Shown here: piece after piece, positions 31,953 through 39,126 of the stretch | Position numbering within the stretch: position 1 is the stretch's first letter | Layout of the letters: every line of letters starts with the position of its first letter | Assembly: GCA_964568735.1 (NCBI GenBank) | Contig: CAZMRF010000047.1 | Location: forward strand, 1-39,126 | Origin: CAZMRF01 sp964568735 | GTDB lineage: Bacteria > Acidobacteriota > Polarisedimenticolia > JACPZX01 | DNA length: 39,126 bases | Reading direction: 5' to 3' | Notes under the pieces: generated by a model | What the model saw: only the letters and a program-made list of their open reading frames with translations | Databases searched by the model: none | What the model was told of the DNA's origin: nothing | Made by a program: the position numbers and the translations under genes

Positions 31953-33481
31953 GCCTTTTTGGATTTGAGATCACCGCCATCACCGTCGCCCTGACTATTC
32001 TCCTCACCTTCGTCGGCATCATCGCCGCGATGGCGCTCTTCGCGCGCAACTACATCAAGGTCCCGCCCTCCGAGGTCGCGATTTTCTACGGTCGCAAGCA
32101 CACGCTGATTGACGCCGCGGGGCGGAAGTCGGTCGTCGGTTTCCGCGTCGTGCGCGGCGGGGCGGCGCTGCTGATCCCCGTCCTCGAAAAGGTCGACTAT
32201 CTCTCGCTCAACGTCATCTCGATCCCACTCAAGATCCAGCGCGCCTACACGAAGGAGGGCGCCCCCGTCACGGTTGAAGCGGTGGCGAACGTCAAGATCG
32301 CCAGCGAGGACATGGCCCTGAGGGCCGCCGCGGAGCGCTTCCTCGGCATGAGCCCGGAGCAGATCAAGGGCGTGATCTTCCAGACCTTGGAAGGGCACCT
32401 GCGGGCGATCCTGGGCACGCTCACCGTCGAGGAGATCAACGCCGACCGGCAGGCCTTCGCCCAGAAGATGACCGACGAGGCAGCCGTCGATCTCCGGAAA
32501 ATGGGCGTCAATATCGATGTCCTGACGATTCAGCAGATCAGCGACGAGCAGGGTTACCTCGACGCCCTCGGCAAGAAGCGGACCGCAGAGGTGAAGCGCG
32601 ACGCCGTCGTCGGCGAGGCGCTCGCCCAGCGCGACGCGATGATCCAGTCCGCGAACGCCGACAAGGAGGGCAAGACCAAGCGTTACGAGGCCGACGTGCT
32701 GATCGCCCAGTCGCTCCGGGACAAGCAGACGAAGCAGGCCGAGTTCGACGCCGCGGTGCAGGCGAAGCAGGCCGAGGCGGCCCAGGCCGGCCCCCTCGCG
32801 ACGGCGACCTTCAAGCAGCGCGTCACGGAGCAGGAGACCCGGATCGATCAGGTCCGCAAGCAGCAGGAGGTCCTCGTCCAGGGGCAGGAGGCGCTCCGGA
32901 AGGAGAAGGAACTTGATGCGACGGTCATCCGTCCCGCCGAGGCCGAGAGGCAGGCGACGATTCTGAAGGCCGAGGGCGCGAAGCAGGCGATGATCATCAC
33001 GGCCGAGGCCGTGCAGAGGCAGCTCCAGTTGGAAGGGGCCGGCGAGGCGGCAAAGATCGAGAGCATCGGCCGCGCCGAGGCGGCGAAGGTCCTCGCCGTC
33101 GGCGAGGCGGAGGCCGAGGTCATCAAGAAGAAGCTCCTCGCCGAGGCCGAGGGGCTCCAGAAGAAGGCCGAGGCGTGGAAGAACTTCAACGAGGCCGCCG
33201 TCCTCAACATGATCGTCGACAAGATGCCGGAGCTGGCCCAGGCCTTCGCGACACAGCTCGCCGGCATCGACAAGATCAACATCATCGAGATGGGCAATGG
33301 GGGCGGGGGTGGAGGCGGCATCTCCAAGGTCATGTCGACCGTCGGCGGCGGAATGACCGCGATGCTCTCGATGCTCAAGGATCAGTTCGGCATCGACGTC
33401 ACGCGGCTCGTGCAGGCCAAGACCGAAGCCTCGACCGCCGAAGCCGAGCAGAAGATCGACAGGAAGCCCGGGAAGGGCTGA
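31949..33481 (+). CDS. Flotillin-like SPFH/band-7 protein
   Basis: 510 residues. It starts with a membrane hairpin/helix (TAITVALTILLTFVGIIAAM), then an SPFH domain (NYIKVPPSEVAIFYGR, DYLSLNVISIPLKIQRAYTK, VEAVANVKIA, TLTVEEINADRQAF). A long Ala/Glu/Lys coiled-coil flotillin region with EA repeats (AEAERQATILKAEGAKQAMI, IGRAEAAKVLAVGEAEAEVI) spans ~residues 230-440. A C-terminal part has a Gly-rich linker and PELAQAFATQLAGIDKINII, typical of flotillins. Such proteins form oligomeric rings that organise membrane domains. ATG 31949 follows TGGAGGACGTCC inside the end of the NfeD-like gene. Confidence 0.95.
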   Translation: MSLFGFEITAITVALTILLTFVGIIAAMALFARNYIKVPPSEVAIFYGRKHTLIDAAGRKSVVGFRVVRGGAALLIPVLEKVDYLSLNVISIPLKIQRAYTKEGAPVTVEAVANVKIASEDMALRAAAERFLGMSPEQIKGVIFQTLEGHLRAILGTLTVEEINADRQAFAQKMTDEAAVDLRKMGVNIDVLTIQQISDEQGYLDALGKKRTAEVKRDAVVGEALAQRDAMIQSANADKEGKTKRYEADVLIAQSLRDKQTKQAEFDAAVQAKQAEAAQAGPLATATFKQRVTEQETRIDQVRKQQEVLVQGQEALRKEKELDATVIRPAEAERQATILKAEGAKQAMIITAEAVQRQLQLEGAGEAAKIESIGRAEAAKVLAVGEAEAEVIKKKLLAEAEGLQKKAEAWKNFNEAAVLNMIVDKMPELAQAFATQLAGIDKINIIEMGNGGGGGGGISKVMSTVGGGMTAMLSMLKDQFGIDVTRLVQAKTEASTAEAEQKIDRKPGKG

Positions 33482-33488
33482 TAGCCTG

Positions 33489-33962
33489 ATGCCCGAAGCT
33501 CCGGCGTTCGAAAGTCCCGTGCCGTGGGAGCCCATCCGTCCGGCCACGACGGTCATCATGTGCGTCGACGGGCGGTGGCGGCCCCACGTCCTCGATTTCG
33601 CGACACGGCACCTGAAGGCCGAGCCCCACTACGACATTCTTGCCGTGCCGGGCGGGATCGAGCCGCTGACACTGTTCGACTTCGTCCCGAAGGACTTCTC
33701 GTTTCTGCGCCGCCGTCTCGAAAGCCTCGTCCTGGCGCACGGGACGGAGCGAATCGTTGCCGTCGCGCACCAGGATTGCGCCTGGTACAGGATGAAGAAG
33801 TTCGGTTCGGCAGAGATCGACATGAAGGTGCGGCAGGTCGCAGATCTAAGGCGTGCGGCGCTCTGGCTGCGCGAGACGTTCCCCGAGATCTGCGTCGAGA
33901 CCTACTACGCCCGGCTGACAGGCGATCCGCCCGCGCGCGTGTGCTTCGACTCCGTCACCTGA
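33489..33962 (+). CDS. Small beta-carbonic-anhydrase-like protein
   Basis: 157 residues, starting seven bases after the flotillin stop, so third in the operon. It shows the beta-carbonic-anhydrase zinc-site pattern: C25-x-D27-x-R29 (MCVDGR) and H94-x-x-C97 (AHQDCAWY), with ILAVPGGIEPL between them like the beta-CA AGN/GG strand. At 157 residues it is shorter than typical beta-CAs (about 200) and lacks clear N-terminal arm helices, like the small beta-CA-related family whose members are not all active. It may be a CO2/HCO3- enzyme or a zinc protein tied to the flotillin complex (inference). No signal peptide, so cytosolic. Confidence 0.75.
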   Translation: MPEAPAFESPVPWEPIRPATTVIMCVDGRWRPHVLDFATRHLKAEPHYDILAVPGGIEPLTLFDFVPKDFSFLRRRLESLVLAHGTERIVAVAHQDCAWYRMKKFGSAEIDMKVRQVADLRRAALWLRETFPEICVETYYARLTGDPPARVCFDSVT

Positions 33963-34790
33963 TCCGTCCATACCAGGAGCCTGCGTCGCCGGTTTGTAGG
34001 GAGCCTACGTATGAGAAGAGTTCTGTCGATCTCCATGGTTCTGAGCTTGAACCTGGGAGGCCTGATCACGGCGGGCGTGGCACCGAACGGACCGGAGTTC
34101 CAGGTGAACACGTACACGCCCGATGATCAGCGCTACCCTGCCATTGCGACGGGTGCCACCGGCGACTACGTGGTGGCGTGGAGGAGCACACAGTTGTTCG
34201 GTTTGGGTGTGGACATCTTCGCCCAGAGATTCGACTCTGGTGGAAACCCGCAGGGCGGGGAGTTTCAGGTAAACACCAACACCCTCGCCGAACTCAACAA
34301 TTACATTTTCGGCATTTCCAAGTCCCCTGCGGTGGGTATGGATGGTTCAGGTAACTTCGTAGTGACTTGGCAGTCGAGGGGGCAGGGTACTTCCTACAAC
34401 GTGTTCGGTCAGCGATTCGACTCCATGTCGAATCCTCAGGGTGGCGAGTACCAGGTCAACAGCTACACGGGAACTGCGAGTTTCCCCGACGTCGGTATGT
34501 CTGAAGCGGGCGGGTTCGTGGTCGTGTGGGAGGATTCCTCCCGTGACACATCACTCCAGGGCATCCTAGGCCGACGGTTCGACTCTCTCGGAAGCCCTCA
34601 AGGCGCCGAGTTCCAGGTCAACACCTATACCACTGGTTCCCAGGCTTCTCCCGCGATCAGCATGGCTGATTCGGGTAGCTTCACGGTTGTTTGGCAGAGC
34701 TATGACCAGGACGGCTCATCCTACGGCGTCTTTGGCCAACGATTCGATTCTCTAGCAAGCCCTCAAGGCGGTGAGTTCCAGATCAACACT

Positions 34791-34799
34791 CATACAAGC
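34791..34799 (+). repeat. Target-site duplication, left copy
   Basis: CATACAAGC directly precedes the left inverted repeat and recurs at 36231-36239 after the right one. Nine bases is within the normal range for IS256-family elements. Confidence 0.92.
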
Positions 34800-36230
34800 G
34801 GTGATGTCCCATCCTCCGTTGAACGCCGACAGCGGTCACGTTTGAGATCCTATGCCACCTGCTTCTTCGAGTTCTCCGCCAGGCGGGCCGGTACGTTGGC
34901 CTCCAGGGCCGCGATGAGCTGAGGCATCTGTCCGTGACCCTTCAAGCGGCGGAACTTCCCCTCTGCGTCCTGCAGGATCGCCGCCGCCCAGCGCAGCACC
35001 ATCGTCCCGCCTCTCCAACGCTTGACGTTGCGCGAGAGCTTCTCCAGGGCCCCCTGGAGGTTCTCGATGGCGTTGGTCGAGTAGAGACTCTTCCTCAGCC
35101 ACCCGTCCACTCCCAGCGCGATCAGCGTGAGCGTCTCCTCCAGTCCCTCCCGGATCGACGACGCCGCTCCGGGGTGATCGGCCTCGAGCTGCTCGGCGAG
35201 CTCCATCAGCTTGCCCCGAGCCTTCGGCACCGTCTCCTGGCCCCACCCCTTCCGCATCGCCGCCTTCACCCACGCCCTCTTCCTCTCCGGCAGGTGCTCG
35301 GCGACGTTGCGGACCTTGTGGATCTGGCAGCGCTGCACCAGCGCCCACCCGGCGAACGTCTCTCGGATCGCCTTGCGGACCCCCTTGCCCCCGTCGATGA
35401 CGAACAGCCGGGCGCGCTCGACCACCAGGCCCCTGTCGATCAACTCCCGCAGCAGCCGGCGTCCCACCGCCTCGCTCTCGGTTGTCCCCTCGACCACCCC
35501 CAGCACGTGCTTGCGCCCCGTCGCATCCACCCCGAGGGCCGTCACCAGCACGTGCTCGCCGAAGTTCTTCCCGTCGATGAGGATCACAGGCAGGTCCAGA
35601 TCCCCGAGCGGCCTGGACAGGAACTCCTTGACCTGCCGGCCCGTGCGGGCCACCAGTGCCCGCGAGAAGCTCGACCGGCTCGTCGTCCGCGTCGGCAGAT
35701 CCTCTCCCAGCCCCTCCAGGCTCCGATCGTACGAGCGGCTGCTCACTCCGGCGAGCATCTGCTCAAGGGCTCTGTCTTCGAGAGGGTCCTCTTCCTGCGC
35801 TCGGCCCCAGCAGGCAAGCTCCACCTCCTTGCCCTCGACGCTTCGGACCCTGGGCTTGCTCACCACGACCTTGCGCCCGCCCAGAACGACTCGGCCGACG
35901 TCGCTGCCGTAGCGATAGGCCCTCCTCCCTGTCTGCGGCCGGCTCTTGGGACCGCACAGCGTCGTTCGATCCTCCTCGAGCATCTCAGCGAAGCTCCGCA
36001 TCCCGAAGCCCACCATGACCTCCTTCAGGGCGATGCGGGCGTCCAGGAACGCCTCTCGAAGACCCGATCGGCTCATCGAGGCCAGCCTCTTGGCCGCAAC
36101 TCGGGCTTTCCGTGGGCTCCACTTCGTGACATCCTTGCTCATGACGGTGGTCCTCCTTTCTTTTGGCAACCCCATGATCCCATGGGGCTGAGGACCGCCG
36201 TCAACTTTCAACGCTCAGTGGGACATTCCC
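34800..36230. mobile_element. IS256-family insertion sequence, 1431 bp
   Basis: A complete element: one transposase gene on the minus strand, imperfect terminal inverted repeats of 38 bp (34800-34837 and 36193-36230; 27 of 38 positions match, including ATGTCCCA, CGTTGAA and GCGGTC), and a 9-bp target duplication CATACAAGC on both sides. The length is typical for the family. Both ends and the transposase look intact, so it is potentially active. Confidence 0.93.
34850..36142 (-). CDS. IS256-family (mutator-type) DDE transposase
   Basis: 430 residues from ATG 36142, chosen because AAAGGAGGACCACC precedes it on the minus strand; the frame is open 69 bases further but that would start inside the right inverted repeat region. 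The DDE residues are visible: Asp in PVILIDGKNFGEH, Asp in RLFVIDGGKGVRKAI and Glu in STNAIENLQGALEKLSRN. The insertion-domain signature RCQIHKVRNVAEHLP (CxxH-type) characteristic of IS256/MuDR transposases is present. It is full-length with no internal stop. Confidence 0.95.
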   Translation of the reverse strand: MSKDVTKWSPRKARVAAKRLASMSRSGLREAFLDARIALKEVMVGFGMRSFAEMLEEDRTTLCGPKSRPQTGRRAYRYGSDVGRVVLGGRKVVVSKPRVRSVEGKEVELACWGRAQEEDPLEDRALEQMLAGVSSRSYDRSLEGLGEDLPTRTTSRSSFSRALVARTGRQVKEFLSRPLGDLDLPVILIDGKNFGEHVLVTALGVDATGRKHVLGVVEGTTESEAVGRRLLRELIDRGLVVERARLFVIDGGKGVRKAIRETFAGWALVQRCQIHKVRNVAEHLPERKRAWVKAAMRKGWGQETVPKARGKLMELAEQLEADHPGAASSIREGLEETLTLIALGVDGWLRKSLYSTNAIENLQGALEKLSRNVKRWRGGTMVLRWAAAILQDAEGKFRRLKGHGQMPQLIAALEANVPARLAENSKKQVA

Positions 36231-36239
36231 CATACAAGC
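36231..36239 (+). repeat. Target-site duplication, right copy
   Basis: A second CATACAAGC, immediately after the right inverted repeat. The host gene resumes in frame at 36240. Confidence 0.92.
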
Positions 36240-37052
36240 CTCTCCCAGGGTTATCCCGCCATCGGCATCGATGGCTCCGGTGAGTTCGTGGTGTCCTGGA
36301 CCAGCCAGAACCAGGACGGCGAAAACGGCGGGATCTTCGGTCAAGGGTTCGATTCTCTCGGCAGCCGTCAAGGCGCTGAGTTTCAGGTCAACACCTATAC
36401 CACTGGTTTCCAGGGTTCGTACGCCATTGGCATGGCTGATTCTGGCAGCTTCACGGTTGTTTGGCACAGCCATGACCAGGATGGCTCATACTTGGACGTC
36501 TTCGGACAACGCTTCCACTCTCCAGAGAGCCCTCGAGGCAATGAGTTCCGGGTGAACACGTATACAAGCCTCTTCCAGAGTTTCCCTGCCATCAGCATGG
36601 ATCTTTCGGGCAGCTTCACGGTTGTATGGCACAGCGACGGCCAGGACGGATGGTATCGCGGCATCTTCGGCCAGCGACTCGTCTCTAACGGTCCGGCCCT
36701 GATCAGCCCCACCCTCGGTGACACGGTGGACTGCAGCGACCCGGGGCTGAGCCGACCGACCATCACATGGGACCTGGGCGACTACGACCGGTTCAAGGTC
36801 ATGATGGGATCGAGCCACGGGTTCGAGAAGGGAACCCTGGTGACGAGCGGTGACCAGAAGATTGTCACGGGCTCGTGGAGCCCCAGCAAGAAGAAGTGGA
36901 AGAGCGCCTGCAACAAGGCCATCACCCAGGCGGCCGACCCCAACAACCCCGTGATGTACATCGCGGTCGAAGGGCGGGACACCGACCTGCCCAAGAGCGA
37001 TCCTCTCCGGAAGCTCCTGAGCTTTCCTGTGCGCTCGGTGGTGCAGCCTTAG

Positions 37053-37380
37053 GGATTCTGGAGCCGGCGGTCGGGATTGAGCCGACGACCTGCTGAGTAC
37101 GAAGCAGACTCAGCGCGCGAAAGAGACCGCCGCCCTGCCTACAAGCCCCGAGACCTCAGCAGGATTCGCGCCCGTGAGGTATTCTGGGGAGCTTCCCAAA
37201 GCCGGGGGAGGGGGGGAACGCACCCTGTGAGACCAGCGCGGCGCGAGTTCCACGAGCATCTCGGCCCTTGTGGAGTCATCCGTCGTTGAGTTTGCCTGAT
37301 TCGCCGAGTCGCCTCCCAACCTCAAGGCGCTTTCAGGTGGCACTCTCGCGATCCGGCACCGACCTGCCCGGAGGTGTCAC
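37053..37380. other. Spacer with tRNA-Thr 3'-half fragment
   Basis: On the minus strand 37059-37105 carries an antisense tRNA-derived fragment: an anticodon-loop-like TTCGTA, CAGCAGGTC, T-arm GTCGG-CTCAATC-CCGAC and CGCCGGCTCCA. It begins seven bases after the preceding stop codon. CTGAGT...ACTCAG around it forms a 6-bp stem. I find no gene in 37106-37380. The end of the interval, CCGGAGGTGTCAC, is the RBS of the next gene. Confidence 0.55.
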
Positions 37381-38086
37381 ATGAGAAGGTCGTTGTCGAT
37401 AGCCATGGTCCTGAGCCTGGGAGGCGTGGCAACAGCAGGTGTGGCCCCGGTGGGTCGTGTACGGTGGGTCGTGAGTTCCAGGTCAATACCTACACCACCG
37501 GTGGTCAGTACCGTCCAGCAGTTGCGATGGACGCGGGCGGTGACTTCGTAGTGGTGTGGATAGGCTCTGGCCAGTACGGCTCCGGCCTGGATGTGTTCGG
37601 GCAGTTGTTCAATAGCGGAGGGATCTCCATCGGCGCCGAGTTCCAGGTCAACACGTACACCAGCGATACGCAGTTCTACCCGACAGTTGCAATGAACGGG
37701 GGCGGCGGTTTCGTAGTGGTGTGGAGCAGTCGGGAGCAGGACGGCCCCGGCTCGGGCGTGTTCGGGCAGATGTTCAATCGCGCAGGCAACCCCATCGGCG
37801 CGGAATTCCAGGTAAACACGTACACCACGGGCTATCAATATCTCCCGGCAGTCGCGAGGAGCGTGGCCGGTGAGTTTGTGGTGGTCTGGGACGGTAGCTA
37901 TGGCAAGGACGGCTCCTCATTCGGCGTGTTCGGGCAGATGTTCAATAGCGGAGGCAGTCCCGTCGGCGCGGAATTCCAGGTCAACACGTACACCACGGGC
38001 TATCAGTATCGCGCAGCAGTCGCGACGAACGCGGACGGTGACTTCGTCGTAGTGTGGACGAGCCTCGGGCAGGACCGCTCCGGCGA
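37381..38086 (+). pseudogene. Fourth FQVNTYT paralogue, N-terminal part, frameshifted by a 14-bp duplication
   Basis: ATG 37381 follows GGAGGTGTCAC and opens a signal peptide (RRSLSIAMVLSLGGVATAGV) like those of its paralogues. GGTGGGTCGTG at 37449-37459 is repeated at 37463-37473. The 14-bp offset shifts the frame, so the signal peptide no longer joins the repeats. Deleting one copy restores GVAPVGREFQVNTYT exactly. From 37473 the repeat frame is open and encodes three and a half repeats (QYRPAVAMDAGGDFVVVW, then GFVVVWSSREQDGPGSGVFG, and so on). Homology stops at about 38086 inside repeat 4, where unrelated sequence begins. Without frame correction a secreted product cannot be made. Confidence 0.8.
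37449..37476 (+). repeat. 14-bp imperfect tandem duplication causing a frameshift
   Basis: GGTGGGTCGTGTAC followed by GGTGGGTCGTGAGT. The first 11 bases of the two units are identical. 14 is not a multiple of three, which explains the frame break in the gene above. Confidence 0.9.
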
Positions 38087-38849
38087 TCTCAAGTGTCAAG
38101 GCCAACTACCCGCTTCGCACCTATGCCGAAGTACTCAATGCCTTGTTTCTGCATACGATCTGGCCAACGGGTCCTCTCAAGAGCGGTCTGGAGGCCCGGC
38201 ATTGGTCTTGCTGGGGGTCGCCGCGCGGAATCCGCGCTCGGTTCGTGAGAACCCGGCGGCTAGGGTTTGAGCGGACGGATCCTCGCATCATGACCCGGGA
38301 GGGGGATCGGCCCCGATGAAGGTCACCGGGAGCTTCGCTCTGAAGGTCCGGCGCGATCCCATCGGCGATCCGATGCTCATCGACGATGACGTCGCGGTGG
38401 GCCTCCTCTGGATCGGAATCTCCTGCATCCCCGTGTTCTTTGGCGTTATCTTCATAGATTGGGATCTTTTGAAGACGAGGCTGGCTGACGCGAGCGGCAT
38501 CATGATGGTGATGTTCTTCGTTCTTCTGCCGTTCCTCGGCATCCTCGGGGGCCTCCACTTGGTGCTCTGCGAAACCTGCCTCGTCTTCAGAAGATCCCGG
38601 CAACAACTCATCGTACGGAAGAAGCGCCTGGGTCTGGTTGACGAGAAGGTCCATGCCTACATGGACGTTGACCTTGTAGTGATTGCGACCTCAAGGGACA
38701 GACTTTCCTACGTCCTGGGCTCGGTGGACTACGAAGCCACGATTTACTATCCCTCCGGAAACCTCAAGCTGGCTCAGGGCGACTCTCGCTTGGAGATGGA
38801 AGCCTTCAGGCAAGATCTCCTCAGGATCACCGGCCTCGAACACTCCGAG
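38087..38849. other. Foreign segment inside the fourth FQVNTYT paralogue
   Basis: Repeat homology ends at about 38086 and resumes at about 38850 in a different reading frame. The ~763 bp between carry a membrane-protein gene (from 38316) and ~230 bp (38087-38315) in which I see no gene. I find no inverted repeats, target duplication or transposase at the joints, so this looks like illegitimate recombination or a segmental replacement rather than a simple IS. Confidence 0.55.
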
Positions 38850-38912
38850 GCGCGGAGTTCCAGGTCAATACGTACATCACCAGCCATCAGTACCGCTCGG
38901 AAGTCGCCATGA
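38316..38912 (+). CDS. Small membrane protein of unknown function, 3' end fused into repeat sequence
   Basis: 198 codons from ATG 38316 (GGAGGGGG upstream). Two hydrophobic segments (VGLLWIGISCIPVFFGVIFI and IMMVMFFVLLPFLGILGGL) precede a soluble C-terminal part (LIVRKKRLGLVDEKVHAYMD, then VDYEATIYYPSGNLKLAQGD). I recognise no family, though the layout resembles small two-TM PH-like proteins. From about 38850 the DNA matches an FQVNTYT repeat read in another frame, so the last ~20 residues are not original: the true 3' end has been cut off. The gene lies within the segment (about 38087-38849) that interrupts the fourth repeat paralogue, and therefore probably arrived with it. Confidence 0.6.
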   Translation: MKVTGSFALKVRRDPIGDPMLIDDDVAVGLLWIGISCIPVFFGVIFIDWDLLKTRLADASGIMMVMFFVLLPFLGILGGLHLVLCETCLVFRRSRQQLIVRKKRLGLVDEKVHAYMDVDLVVIATSRDRLSYVLGSVDYEATIYYPSGNLKLAQGDSRLEMEAFRQDLLRITGLEHSEARSSRSIRTSPAISTARKSP

Positions 38913-39126
38913 ACGAGGCCGGTGACTTCGTGGTGGCGTGGCAAAGTCTCGGGCAGGACGGCTCCGATTCCGGAGCCTTCGCCCAGCGTTTCGTCGCCCA
39001 CTCCGTCGTCATCACGGCGCCGCTGAGCAGCGTGGATTGCAGCGACCCGAAGCTCAGCCAGCCCACGATCGTGTGGGATGCGGACACCTACGACGTGTTC
39101 AAGGTGTACATGGGCTCGAGCCCCGG
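38850..39126 (+). pseudogene. FQVNTYT paralogue, 3' fragment (runs off right edge)
   Basis: From 38855 the frame encodes EFQVNTYITSHQYRSEVAMN, one complete last repeat, then the start of the C-terminal domain up to VFKVYMGSSP at the window edge. There is no start or signal peptide. It is probably the displaced 3' end of the gene that begins at 37381. From 38972 to the edge (155 bp) it is identical to 27778-27932. Confidence 0.75.

Larger units (their letters stand above)
34011..37052 (+). pseudogene. Seven-repeat FQVNTYT protein gene split by an IS256-family element
   Basis: The 5' part (34011-34799) encodes a signal peptide (RRVLSISMVLSLNLGGL) and repeats 1-4 plus the start of repeat 5. The IS element and one target copy occupy 34800-36239. 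The 3' part (36240-37052) resumes in the same codon phase with LSQGYPAIGIDGSGEFVVSW, finishes repeats 5-7 and the family C-terminal domain (VDCSDPGLSRPTITWD, SACNKAITQAADPNNPVMYI). Removing the element and one copy of the 9-bp target duplication gives an uninterrupted 533-residue protein with exactly seven repeats. As it stands, translation continues past repeat 5 into the IS and stops at 34922. The repeat spacing uses LGSPQGAEFQVNTYT-type linkers, distinct from the GGSPIG linkers of the paralogue at 26593. Confidence 0.9.

Noticed and set aside
31697..33559. Long minus-strand frame opposite flotillin
   Set aside because: High-GC antisense shadow; the plus strand encodes a clear SPFH/flotillin with RBS and gene overlap.
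36875..37096. Small ORF ending in an AVGIEPTT-type tail
   Set aside because: It is out of frame with the repeat-protein C-terminus and runs into the antisense tRNA fragment; such tails are typical spurious translations of tRNA 3' ends.
1..39126. CRISPR arrays, rRNA genes, intact tRNA genes, prophage
   Set aside because: None seen; the only regular arrays are protein-coding repeats in phase with their reading frames.

Overview
The window is GC-rich and gene-dense. It reads as a chromosome segment of a Gram-negative, environmental, multi-domain-rich bacterium. An Acidobacteriota-like lineage is my best guess, from the mix of thrombospondin-type-3 proteins, Hanks-type kinases, DUF3857/transglutaminase proteins, a cohesin/dockerin protein and a FadL-like outer-membrane protein. 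There is no rRNA or other taxonomic marker, so this is inference.

Layout. 1-7 kb: a secreted protein with 22 calcium-binding TSP3 repeats, then two overlapping DUF3857/transglutaminase-like proteins, of which the first has lost the catalytic Cys and the second keeps a full Cys-His-Asp set. 7-10.3 kb: a DUF47/PhoU-like gene facing a PiT phosphate transporter, then a CapK/PaaK-type adenylating enzyme. 10.4-12 kb: a small secreted protein; a thioredoxin-fold gene with an in-frame TGA in the first position of its CxxC motif followed by a SECIS-like hairpin (probable selenoprotein); and a one-repeat member of the FQVNTYT family. 12.2-18.2 kb: a minus-strand pair (periplasmic-TPR/transmembrane/cytosolic NTPase, then NTPase-Ser/Thr kinase fusion) divergent from a FadL-like outer-membrane protein; this looks like an envelope-to-cytoplasm signalling module. 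18.2-22.8 kb: a PLP aminotransferase and a 1096-residue secreted tyrosinase-LamG-cohesin-dockerin protein. 23-26 kb: a HicB (with an N-terminal extra domain)/HicA pair, a small exported protein and a membrane-anchored Ser/Thr kinase. 26.5-30.6 kb: a seven-repeat FQVNTYT protein, a GNAT-like protein and VapBC. 30.9-34 kb: a decayed radical-SAM gene and an NfeD-flotillin-beta-carbonic-anhydrase-like operon. 34-39.1 kb: two more FQVNTYT paralogues, one split by an IS256-family element and one broken by a 14-bp duplication and an inserted segment.

The most striking signals are: (1) the probable selenoprotein at 11038-11421; (2) a fast-evolving family of secreted proteins with one or exactly seven ~55-residue repeats (probable seven-bladed beta-propellers) and a shared C-terminal domain, present at four loci and caught in duplication, gene conversion, IS disruption and frameshift; (3) four antisense 3'-half fragments of a tRNA-Thr placed just after stop codons, two of them followed by a ~110-bp palindromic repeat; (4) the TPR-NTPase/NTPase-kinase pair; and (5) two toxin-antitoxin operons with the same apparently leaderless promoter layout.
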